Source: Olsenella intestinalis (GTDB lineage Bacteria > Actinomycetota > Coriobacteriia > Coriobacteriales > Atopobiaceae). Taken from it: a stretch of 64,000 bases of DNA. Shown here piece by piece: positions 35,274 through 43,459 of this stretch (position 1 is its first letter; every line of letters starts with the position of its first letter). Location of the stretch: positions 1,135,501-1,199,500 of the forward strand of contig NZ_JALGRK010000001.1 of assembly GCF_023276655.1 (NCBI RefSeq), written 5' to 3'. The position numbers and the translations under genes were made by a program. Below the pieces are notes generated by a model that ran no database searches, had not been told where the DNA came from, and saw only the letters and a list, made by a program, of their open reading frames with translations.

Positions 35274-38200
35274 CTATGCCAGGCCGTACCAGGCGACGCC
35301 CTCGCCGCGCCATCCCATCTCGCACAGGGCCACGTGCTCGCCCATGCTGGTCGTGAAGTTGTGCGCGCCGGTCCGCGCGTAGGGGTTGTACTGGCGCCAC
35401 ACGGGTTGAGCGCCCTGGGCGTCTTCGGGGCACGATAGCCAGCCCACGCCCTCGTAGTTCCACCCTGCGGTAACCAGCACGTCGCGCTCCCCGGCGGACA
35501 GCGTGTAGTGGTGGTCCCCGGCGTAGGCGTTGTAGAGGCGGTAGACCGGCTCGCCCTCCTCGGCGGGCGCCACCCAGCCCACGCCCTCGTAGCTCCAGCC
35601 CGCCGCGGCAACCGCGTCGCGCTCGAGGGGGCTCGCGGTGTAGAAGTGCTCGCCCGTGTAGGGGTTGTACAGGCGATACATCGCGTTTCGGCCTGCCGGC
35701 TGCGGGTGCTCGCGCCACTGCGCGTACAGCAGGTCGCCGCCGGCCGAGAGCGCGAGGGTGTCGCCGGGCGCATAGGCCCTGCCCCCTCCGTCCCGGGCAG
35801 TGTTCCACCCAAGGAAGTCGAAGCCGTCGCGGGCGAAGCCGCAGTCGGCGACCAACACTTCGTCCCCGGCGTGCCCCGGCTGCGCGGGTGTTTCTCCCGA
35901 GTCCGCGCCGTTGCCGTCGTAGGCAAGCTCGCCCTGCGGGTTCCATTGGGCGTAGAGCACGTCGTCGCCGCCGGTGAGTACGTAGGGCGTCCCGACCTCG
36001 TACCAGGTCCCTGAGCCGTCGGTGGCCGTGTTCCAGCCAACGAAGTCGTGGCGGTCCCAGTCGAAGCCGCATGGCTGCACCTCGACGGGCTCGCCTGTTG
36101 CGGCCGTCTGCGGCTCCATCGTGCCCTGCGCGAGGATGCTGTTGGCGCTGTACGCCAGGTGGTCGGGGGCGATCTCGAAGGGGACGACGGCTGTCAGCTC
36201 GGAGTAGTTGTCGGTCCCGGGCGTGTGGGCCCGCATCTCGTAGAGGCCGACGGCCTCGGGACGCTCGGGGACCCACGCGTCCTCGCCAGCTCCCCGCTGG
36301 CGATAGGAGTGCTGCGCGGTTCCGAAACGTGACGCGCCCCGGGGCTCGCTCGGTGCCTGGCCGGCCACCCAGCTGTCCATGGCGGGCTCCTGCGTCCACG
36401 TGTTGGTGGCCTTCTGGATGGTGACGGTGCCGGCGGCACCGACGAGGTCGTAGTTCGCCGCCCTGGCGCCGCTCACGTCGGGCTCGATGGTGTAGGTGCC
36501 GACGCCGCTTCGCTCCGTGCAGCTGAAGCGGTAGGTTACGCGGCCGTCTATGACCACGCTTTCGGGGGTGTCGCCGGCAGCGAGGCCCGAGAGGCTGTAG
36601 CCAGCGTCCGTGGGCACGTCCCCAAAGGACAGCGTCACGTCGTTGGCGGTGAGGGTGAGCGGGGCCTTGGCGATCTCGTACGCGACGGGCTCGCTCTGCG
36701 CGCCCGCGTAGTCGTCGGTCGCCTCGATCGTCGCCCGCACGTAGTGCGTCCCCGCCGTCAGCGGCGCCTCGGGCGCGAAGGGTCCCTCCTTGGCATCGGC
36801 GTAGGCGAAGGTGGCGGTCTCGGTGCCGAAGCCCGCGATGCAGCTCGGCAGCGCCTGCACGCCGCCGTAGGTCCAGTCGTCCATGGCCGCGCTCACCGCG
36901 TTCGCCGCCTGGGTGATCCTCCAGGTGGCCGTCGTGCCGTCGGCGGGGAGGGCGTAGCTCGCGGCGTTGGCACCCAGGAGGCCCGTGGCGCTGGCCGTGT
37001 ACTCGCCCGCGTGCGTGGCGCTCGTCCCCGCCATGTCGCACGCGATCGCGTCGCTTCCGAACGCGTTGGTGACCCTCGCTCCCGCGTACGTGCGCACCGA
37101 CCCCGTGTAGGCAAGCTCCGTGGCCTCGGACCACGCGAGTGTCACGACGCGACGGTTGACCGTCAGGGCGCCCGCCCTGTACGTCACGTCGTAGTTGTCG
37201 TAACTCAGTCCCGAAGGCACGATGCGGTAGGATCCGGCGGGGCTGCCGGCGGCGTAGGGCACGTCGTCGCGCGTCTTATAGGAGAAGGACAGCCCGGCGG
37301 TCCCCAGGCTCTCCTGCGTGTCGGCGCCCCTCAGCCCGCTGAGCTCGACGCCTTTGTTGGCAGGCTCTTCTCCATAGTCAATGGAGGCGGGCAGCGCCTG
37401 GCATGTCAACGGCGCCTTCGTCACGACCAGGTCGACGTAGCCGGCCTTGGCGCCCTCGTCGGGCATGTAGCTCGCGGTTCCTTGGACATAGTAGTAGGCG
37501 CGCTGCGTGCCCACGTTCGTGAGTGATGGGGCTTCGGGCGAGCCGGTCGAGTAGTTGTCGTCATTGAGCTGCGTGCTTGACCACCAGACCTTGACGCCAT
37601 CGGCAATGGCGGCCTCGGGAGCCAGGGTGACGGCGGCTCCGTGGGCGCCGCCGTCGTAGGTGCCGCTCCAGCCCTGTGGGCTCACCGCGAGCGTGGCGGC
37701 GCTCACGCGATAGGTTCCCTCGACGACGCTGACCTCGTAGTTGTCGTTCGAATCGTAGCCGACCGTGATGGGGTAGGTACCCACGGTGGTCTTGTCTGCC
37801 GTCGTCGTCGCCTGGATTTCGCCGAGGTCGCCTTCGCTCGCGAGGTCTCCCGTCATCGTCCACTGCAGGGGCGCGAGATTCTCGTCCTTTCTGCTCGCCG
37901 CGTTTTCGGCCGTGAGCGTCACGGGCCGCTTCGCGATCTCGAACGTGAGCGTGACGGGCGCGCTCATGGCGTGCTCGCCCATGCCCGTGACCGTCACCTC
38001 GGCCGTCCCGACGTCGACGTTGTCCCTGTAGTTGAGCTCGAAGTCGACGTCCTTGGTAAGCGCGGCCCCGTCCCAGCCGGTGACGTCGGGCACGGGCTCC
38101 TGCTCGCTTCCGTCGTAGGTGAGGTGCGCGTCCAGGGTGGCGGACAACTCGTTTGCGGACCACTGGGCGTACAGGACGTCGTCGGTCGGGACGGCTATCG

Positions 38201-41057
38201 TCTCGCCGAGGTCGAACGACGTTCCCCTGCCGTCGGGCTCCGTGTTCCAGCTCGCGATGTGCCGCGCCGGAGCGGTCGCCCCCGCAAGCGTCGTCGGGAG
38301 GGAGGCCGTGGCGTTCGCGCGCTCGACCTGGAGCGTGCGCGTGACCTCCGGCGGGGTGACGTCCGGCGGGTAGTTGGACGCGAGGGTCACGGTGGGGGCG
38401 CCTGGCGCGACGTCCCCCTCGGCGGCGCCCGGCATGGCGTCGCCGTAGACGGCGTACAGGTCGGTGTTGCTGGTGATCGTGAAGGTCTGCCCCACGATGT
38501 GGGACGCGTTGTCGCGGACGCGCGACCATCCCAGGAACGGCTTGTCACCCGCCGGCGCGAGCTCTCGGGCCGCGACGGTGACGCTCGCCCCGTAGCGGTA
38601 GCGCTGCGCGTCCGCGCCCTCGATGGGTGTCCCGTCCTCGGCCCTGTACGTCACGCCGTAGACGCGACCCTTGACCCACTTCGCCCAGAGGGTGGTGGGC
38701 TCCTTGATCGTGGAGGAGTCGAAGTTCCAGGCCTCGGTGAGATCCTGGTCCCTGTACCAGCCCACGAACGTGTACTCTACGCCGCCCTCCACCTTGACGG
38801 GCGTCGCGGGGCGCGTGAGCAGGGACCCGCTCGCCACGGTCTCCACCAGCGTCGGCTCGCCGCCGGCGAAGGCGCCGCCGTTGGCGTCGAACGTCACCGC
38901 GCACGACATGCTCTCCCAGCCGGCGTAGACGACGAGGTCCGCGGCGGGCATTGTGGCCGTTGCGAAGTCCACCTTTTGGGCCTGCGACTCGGGCCTCGTG
39001 GGGTACTCGGCGCTCGCGTTGTCGTAGAACCAGCCCCTGAACACGTAGTTGACGCCGCCGACCGTGCGCGTTGTCTCGCCCTCGACGAACCCGGGCGAGC
39101 ACGCGCGTCCGAGCGTCTCGCCGAACTGCACGCCCTCGACCGTTTGTGGCGCTTCTGCGTCGTGCACGCCAGTGGTGTTTGAGAAGACGATGCTGTGGCG
39201 CGAACGGACCTCGAACGCCTCCACGTAGCGCACTTTGCTGCCGTCGGCGCGCGGGCGCGAGACGCCGTCGCTCTCGGGGTGCGTGCCGCGGGTCATGCCG
39301 TAGTTTTGCTCCTCGTGCTTGGCGCCCACCGTCCACCCTGAGGAGTTGATTGTGCCGTCGGACTTGCGCACGCACCACGACACGTATTCGCCGTTCACGG
39401 GCACGTACCCCCAGGAGTTGTTGTCGCCTGTCGTGCAGAGGTGGTCGTCGGTGTGCGAGTAGACGAAGCGACGCTTCTCGCCGACTCGCTCTAGCGTGAC
39501 CATGTGATCGCAGTCCGGCTCCGAGTCGAGGAGCTCGTGGTAGACGTCGTACTCCTGGAAGTGGTTAATGGTCTTGTTGTAGCGCTCAAGGGTGATCGTG
39601 CTGCCACGGCCGAACGGAAGGGTGGGAAGGGTCGTGTTCGAGCCGCTTAGCCCGCCCAGGAAGAGTGTGTATCCCTTGGTGTTCTCGGCATTGCCTCCAT
39701 GCCACGCAACCGTGGCGGGAAGCTTGCTCCAGGATGTCTTGTTGCGAATGGAGCTGTCGGGGTCATAGTCGTTTGGCCCCTCGCCCCATTTGATGGTTCT
39801 CGTCGTATTGGGATTGGTGAACCTGATGACCCAGTAGGTGCGGTCGTGGTATACGTTGACCACGGACGAGCCGTCGGCCTCGATGGTGTCGCTGCCCACT
39901 GGGCAGTCGGTCCGTCCCGTGTGGGGTGCGTCCAGCGCGTAGTAGTAGCCGATCCGGTACGAGTGGCCCGACCAGCCGCCGGCGACGCCGGGAGCGGCCC
40001 CGGTCTCGCCCGTGAGCAGCTCCTTGCCGTACTGCGTGTAGGTGCCGTTGCCGGGCGTGCCGTCGGCCCCCTCGACCCAGTGAACGACGGTGTAGGGCGT
40101 GTCGGTTCGCGGGGTCCACTTGGCATACAGGGTCGTGTCCTGCGTGATCTGCCTGTCGGCCTCCACCTTGTGCTCGCGCCCCGCGTCCTCGTACCAGCCC
40201 TCCAGGCTCCAGCCCTGGTGCCAGCCGCGGTAGCCCTCGTCGTAGCTGTCGGTGTCTTCGTGATACGCGTCGCCAGCGAGGCTCTTCTCGGTGGGGAGAC
40301 TGTCGTAGGCGAGCGTGCCCGCGCCTGAGCCTGCGTCGGCAACGAAGAGCGCGTCCAGGGGAGGGGCGCCCCCGCCGGTGTCGAGCGTGACCCAGAATCC
40401 GCTCGCAAGGCGCGGGTAGAGCTCGACGTCGGAGGTGAGACCACGCACGGTCGCGGTCGTCGCGTATGAGGCCGTGGGCTCCGCGGCTGCGCCGTCGTAG
40501 CGGTCCCACATGGCGAGCTTCGCGTCCACGCCCTCCACGATGGGCACGTATGCCCGCGAGGCCGCTGTCAGGGAGGCGGAGCCCGCGCAGAGCGTCGAGT
40601 ACGAGTAGACGTCGGCGAGGGAGGGGTCCTCGGCGCACTCCTCGCGCGTGTACTGGTGGAACGAGACGGTGTATCCGTCGGCGTAGGATGGCTGCGCCTC
40701 GACAAGCGAGAGGTTGTCGCCCGTGCGCGACCCCATGTCCCCAAGGGCGGCGATCTGCGCGGACGTGAGGGGAGTGCCGAGGTATGCGGTCAGGTCGCTC
40801 GACCCTGTTTGCCAGTGGTGGAAGACCTTGCCGTCGCCCGCGGCGGGGGAGGCGGGCGCCTCGAGGGTGTCGCCCTCGTGGACGATCTGCCGCGACGTGA
40901 CGGCGCCGTCGGCGACAAAGCTCACCTGCACGCGTGGCTTCGCGCCTTCGCCCGTAACGGGGTAGGCGCTGCCGCTCGCAGCGGCGTAGGCGATCGAGGC
41001 GCAGGCACAAACAAGGACCAGGAGGGCGGAGAAGAGCCATGCATGTTGCTTCGGCAT
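35274..41057 (-). CDS. Giant secreted repeat protein 3 (InlB and MBG-type repeats, C-terminal DUF5648)
   Basis: A 1927-aa secreted protein. The signal peptide starts MPKQHAWLFSALLVLV and ends near AYAA. Its N-terminal region is homologous to giant protein 2 (AYPVTGE; RQIVHEGDTLEAP; T-S-A-Q-I-A-A-L). InlB-type repeats cover about residues 240-1000. A run of MBG-like beta-sandwich domains (about 1026-1550; 'Y-D-N-Y-D-V-T-Y...G-A-L-T-V', 'G-T-Y-P-I-T-V') follows, then two more InlB repeats and a terminal DUF5648 module (about 1793-1926). No sorting signal or membrane anchor is visible. GGAGG lies five bases before ATG 41057. An extended -10 at 41102-41110 gives a short leader. It reads toward giant 2 with a 246-base gap, and the two may be duplicates. 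Confidence 0.85.
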   Translation of the reverse strand: MPKQHAWLFSALLVLVCACASIAYAAASGSAYPVTGEGAKPRVQVSFVADGAVTSRQIVHEGDTLEAPASPAAGDGKVFHHWQTGSSDLTAYLGTPLTSAQIAALGDMGSRTGDNLSLVEAQPSYADGYTVSFHQYTREECAEDPSLADVYSYSTLCAGSASLTAASRAYVPIVEGVDAKLAMWDRYDGAAAEPTASYATTATVRGLTSDVELYPRLASGFWVTLDTGGGAPPLDALFVADAGSGAGTLAYDSLPTEKSLAGDAYHEDTDSYDEGYRGWHQGWSLEGWYEDAGREHKVEADRQITQDTTLYAKWTPRTDTPYTVVHWVEGADGTPGNGTYTQYGKELLTGETGAAPGVAGGWSGHSYRIGYYYALDAPHTGRTDCPVGSDTIEADGSSVVNVYHDRTYWVIRFTNPNTTRTIKWGEGPNDYDPDSSIRNKTSWSKLPATVAWHGGNAENTKGYTLFLGGLSGSNTTLPTLPFGRGSTITLERYNKTINHFQEYDVYHELLDSEPDCDHMVTLERVGEKRRFVYSHTDDHLCTTGDNNSWGYVPVNGEYVSWCVRKSDGTINSSGWTVGAKHEEQNYGMTRGTHPESDGVSRPRADGSKVRYVEAFEVRSRHSIVFSNTTGVHDAEAPQTVEGVQFGETLGRACSPGFVEGETTRTVGGVNYVFRGWFYDNASAEYPTRPESQAQKVDFATATMPAADLVVYAGWESMSCAVTFDANGGAFAGGEPTLVETVASGSLLTRPATPVKVEGGVEYTFVGWYRDQDLTEAWNFDSSTIKEPTTLWAKWVKGRVYGVTYRAEDGTPIEGADAQRYRYGASVTVAARELAPAGDKPFLGWSRVRDNASHIVGQTFTITSNTDLYAVYGDAMPGAAEGDVAPGAPTVTLASNYPPDVTPPEVTRTLQVERANATASLPTTLAGATAPARHIASWNTEPDGRGTSFDLGETIAVPTDDVLYAQWSANELSATLDAHLTYDGSEQEPVPDVTGWDGAALTKDVDFELNYRDNVDVGTAEVTVTGMGEHAMSAPVTLTFEIAKRPVTLTAENAASRKDENLAPLQWTMTGDLASEGDLGEIQATTTADKTTVGTYPITVGYDSNDNYEVSVVEGTYRVSAATLAVSPQGWSGTYDGGAHGAAVTLAPEAAIADGVKVWWSSTQLNDDNYSTGSPEAPSLTNVGTQRAYYYVQGTASYMPDEGAKAGYVDLVVTKAPLTCQALPASIDYGEEPANKGVELSGLRGADTQESLGTAGLSFSYKTRDDVPYAAGSPAGSYRIVPSGLSYDNYDVTYRAGALTVNRRVVTLAWSEATELAYTGSVRTYAGARVTNAFGSDAIACDMAGTSATHAGEYTASATGLLGANAASYALPADGTTATWRITQAANAVSAAMDDWTYGGVQALPSCIAGFGTETATFAYADAKEGPFAPEAPLTAGTHYVRATIEATDDYAGAQSEPVAYEIAKAPLTLTANDVTLSFGDVPTDAGYSLSGLAAGDTPESVVIDGRVTYRFSCTERSGVGTYTIEPDVSGARAANYDLVGAAGTVTIQKATNTWTQEPAMDSWVAGQAPSEPRGASRFGTAQHSYRQRGAGEDAWVPERPEAVGLYEMRAHTPGTDNYSELTAVVPFEIAPDHLAYSANSILAQGTMEPQTAATGEPVEVQPCGFDWDRHDFVGWNTATDGSGTWYEVGTPYVLTGGDDVLYAQWNPQGELAYDGNGADSGETPAQPGHAGDEVLVADCGFARDGFDFLGWNTARDGGGRAYAPGDTLALSAGGDLLYAQWREHPQPAGRNAMYRLYNPYTGEHFYTASPLERDAVAAAGWSYEGVGWVAPAEEGEPVYRLYNAYAGDHHYTLSAGERDVLVTAGWNYEGVGWLSCPEDAQGAQPVWRQYNPYARTGAHNFTTSMGEHVALCEMGWRGEGVAWYGLA
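35281..35682 (-). repeat. 402-bp direct repeat, copy B (DUF5648 coding end of giant 3)
   Basis: Gap-free match to 27997-28398 with nine mismatches. The identity ends abruptly at the upstream edge of the DUF5648 module. Confidence 0.95.
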
Positions 41058-41101
41058 GTGGGCCTCCAGTGCATCACGGACGAAGAGTGCATTATTCTTC
41101 A

Positions 41102-41110
41102 ATGCTAGCA
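41102..41110 (-). promoter_or_regulatory. Candidate extended -10 promoter of giant gene 3
   Basis: TGCTAGCAT on the minus strand (within the palindrome ATGCTAGCAT), 45 bases before ATG 41057. Identical to the candidate carD box at 3172-3180. No clear -35. Confidence 0.35.
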
Positions 41111-41389
41111 TGCGGGTTTGTGCCGATTAGCTGCGCGTCTGCCGTGCGGCAGGGGTTTTGCCGCCGTCGCGGTGCCATCACCGTCCCGCGGCCCTGGCGG
41201 CAGCTCTTCTCGTCTTCTCCACTCGACTGCCCTCACTAGGAATTTGTAGGCGATTTGCGACGTTCTCGCGGGCATACCTGCCTGGATGTGCAACACTAAT
41301 TAGATGTTTAGCGTGGGCGTTTCTTGTGGCTATTGGCTGCGTCTCGTCTCGCCCGCAGGTCATACGTATCGAAACGGATAGGTTGCAGC

Positions 41390-43291
41390 ATGGGTAAACA
41401 CTTCGCAAACGGCCCCTCGGCCGAGCACCAGGCGACTGCCGCGCACAGCTTCGCGCAGGCGCCCCAGCCGGCCCGCCCCTACGGCGCCTACTCCCGCGCA
41501 CCGCGCGCGAGCTACCAGGGTTCCGGCTTCGACGACTCCAACTTCGGCAAGCCCAAGAAGAGGCACACCGCGGCCAAGGTCATCCTGACCATCGTGCTTT
41601 TGCTTGTCGTCGTCGCGGGCGTCGAGGGGTTCCTCCTCTTCAACTCGGTCAAGACGATCAAGAACGACGCCAGCGTCGCGATGGGGTCGGTCGACTCGCT
41701 CAAGACGGCCGCCAAGTCGGGCGACGCCGCGGCCCTCTCGCGCGTCTCGTCCGACATCAACGTCTCGGCGCACAACATCCAGAACGAGCTCGCCTCGCCG
41801 GCCTGGACCTTCGCGTCGCTCGTGCCCGTCCTGGGCGACGACGTCAGGAGCGTGCGCGCCCTGGGCGACGTCATGGTCGACCTCTCAGACAACGCGCTGA
41901 CGCCGCTGGCGTCCAACTCCGACGCCGTCAAGCTCAGCAACCTCATGAGCGCCGGCGCCGTTAACGTGCCCGTCTTCGAGCAGCTTGCCAGCGCGCTGCA
42001 GCAGGCCGCCCCCGTCATCCAGCGCAGCGACGCCACGCTCAAGGCGCTGCCCGAGGCGCACATCCCGCAGGTGAAGGACGTCATGGGCAACGTCACGGGC
42101 AAGATCTCCACGGCCTCCGACGCCGTCACCAAGCTGAACCTCATCGCGCCGCACCTGCCCAAGATGCTCGGCGGCAACGGCCAGACGAGGAACTACCTGC
42201 TCGTGGCCCAGAACAACGCCGAGGCCCGCTCCACCGGCGGCTTCTACGGCTCCTGGAGCGTGCTCACGGTGACCGACGGCAAGATCGAGCTCGGCGGGTC
42301 CCAGAAGATCCAGAATACCGAGATCACCGAGGACATCATGCCCTCCGTCACCGACGCCGAGATCACCGTCTTCGGCGACCACATCCGCTCCAACCCCGGC
42401 TCGACCGGCTACCTCTACGACTTCAGCCGCGCCGGCGACGTGGCCGCCCAGTACTGGGAGGGCCTCACGGGCCAGGCAATCGACGGCACCATCGCGGTCG
42501 ACCCCGTCTTCCTGCAGACGCTGCTGCGCCTTGCCGGCGGCATCACGACGAGCGACGGCACCGTCGTCGACGGCACGAACGCTGCCGCCGCGCTGCTGCA
42601 CGACTCCTACTGGAACATGGAGCCCGAGCAGACCGACATCTTCTTCGCCGAGGTGGCGGCCCGCTCCTTCGCGCAGCTGATGGGCAACCTGGGCGGCGTC
42701 GACATGTCGGGCCTGCTCGAGGAGGTCCAGAAGAGCGCCGAGGAGGGCCGCGTCCAGGTCTGGATGAAGGACGCCGCTGAGGAGCGCGCGATCACCGAGC
42801 TCGACCTCAGCGGCAACTTCGCCTCCGACGAGAAGGACCCCGTGGCCGGCGTCTACTTCAACGACCAGACCTTCTCGAAGATCGAGTGGTACCTCAAGCT
42901 TGAGAACTCCATCGGCGCCGCCACCAAGAACGCCGACGGCACCACCTCGTACCAGGTGACCACGAGCTTCACCAACATGCTCGATCCGCAGACCGCCAAG
43001 ATCGCCCCCGACTACGTGCTCGGACATGCCGATCGGTTCGACAAGACCTCGATGGTCGAGGGCGTCTACCTCACGCCTCCCGGCGGTGGCAAGCTGTCCA
43101 ACATCACGGTGAGCGACGGCTCAGAGGTGACCGACTTCACCTACACCGGCCTCAACGTCTGGGGTACGCGCATCACGATCCCGATGGAGGGGACCGTGTC
43201 CATCAGCTACACCGTCACGGTCTCCCCGTCGGCCACCTCGCCGCTCAAGGTGCACACCTCGCCGACCGCGCAGGTTGCGGCTGGCTGGTAA
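41390..43291 (+). CDS. DUF4012-domain membrane protein
   Basis: A 633-aa protein with a Pro/Ala-rich cytoplasmic N-terminus (1-58), one membrane helix (62-84) and a large extracytoplasmic DUF4012 region. That region contains NYLLVAQNNAEARSTGGFYG and later D-P-V-F-L-Q-T-L-L-R-L. Parts of this architecture recall LytR-CpsA-Psr-type proteins, and DUF4012 genes are often found in actinobacterial and Gram-positive glycan loci, but the biochemical function is unknown. The start ATG 41390 yields the expected basic-helix topology; only a weak GGATAGG precedes it. The frame extends to 41324 without support. It lies upstream of the L,D-transpeptidase and the GT2 cluster, which suggests a role in wall glycan assembly (inference). 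Confidence 0.85.
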   Translation: MGKHFANGPSAEHQATAAHSFAQAPQPARPYGAYSRAPRASYQGSGFDDSNFGKPKKRHTAAKVILTIVLLLVVVAGVEGFLLFNSVKTIKNDASVAMGSVDSLKTAAKSGDAAALSRVSSDINVSAHNIQNELASPAWTFASLVPVLGDDVRSVRALGDVMVDLSDNALTPLASNSDAVKLSNLMSAGAVNVPVFEQLASALQQAAPVIQRSDATLKALPEAHIPQVKDVMGNVTGKISTASDAVTKLNLIAPHLPKMLGGNGQTRNYLLVAQNNAEARSTGGFYGSWSVLTVTDGKIELGGSQKIQNTEITEDIMPSVTDAEITVFGDHIRSNPGSTGYLYDFSRAGDVAAQYWEGLTGQAIDGTIAVDPVFLQTLLRLAGGITTSDGTVVDGTNAAAALLHDSYWNMEPEQTDIFFAEVAARSFAQLMGNLGGVDMSGLLEEVQKSAEEGRVQVWMKDAAEERAITELDLSGNFASDEKDPVAGVYFNDQTFSKIEWYLKLENSIGAATKNADGTTSYQVTTSFTNMLDPQTAKIAPDYVLGHADRFDKTSMVEGVYLTPPGGGKLSNITVSDGSEVTDFTYTGLNVWGTRITIPMEGTVSISYTVTVSPSATSPLKVHTSPTAQVAAGW

Positions 43292-43316
43292 GACCGCGCG
43301 CAAAGGCGCTCGCACG

Positions 43317-43350
43317 GTGGCCTCGTCCCTTGCGGACGGGGCCACTTTTT
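43317..43350 (+). terminator. Rho-independent terminator of the DUF4012 gene
   Basis: GTGGCCTCGTCC pairs with GGACGGGGCCAC (one G-T wobble) and is followed directly by TTTTT. Confidence 0.9.
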
Positions 43351-43459
43351 ATGTCGCGCGCCGTCGACTCGCGCTTTCGCGCCGCAGCTCGACGCGGCCG
43401 AGCCCGCACGCCCGGGCGGTGCTACCCTCGCCTCACGTTGTCTAGTCGCGGAGGTTCCC

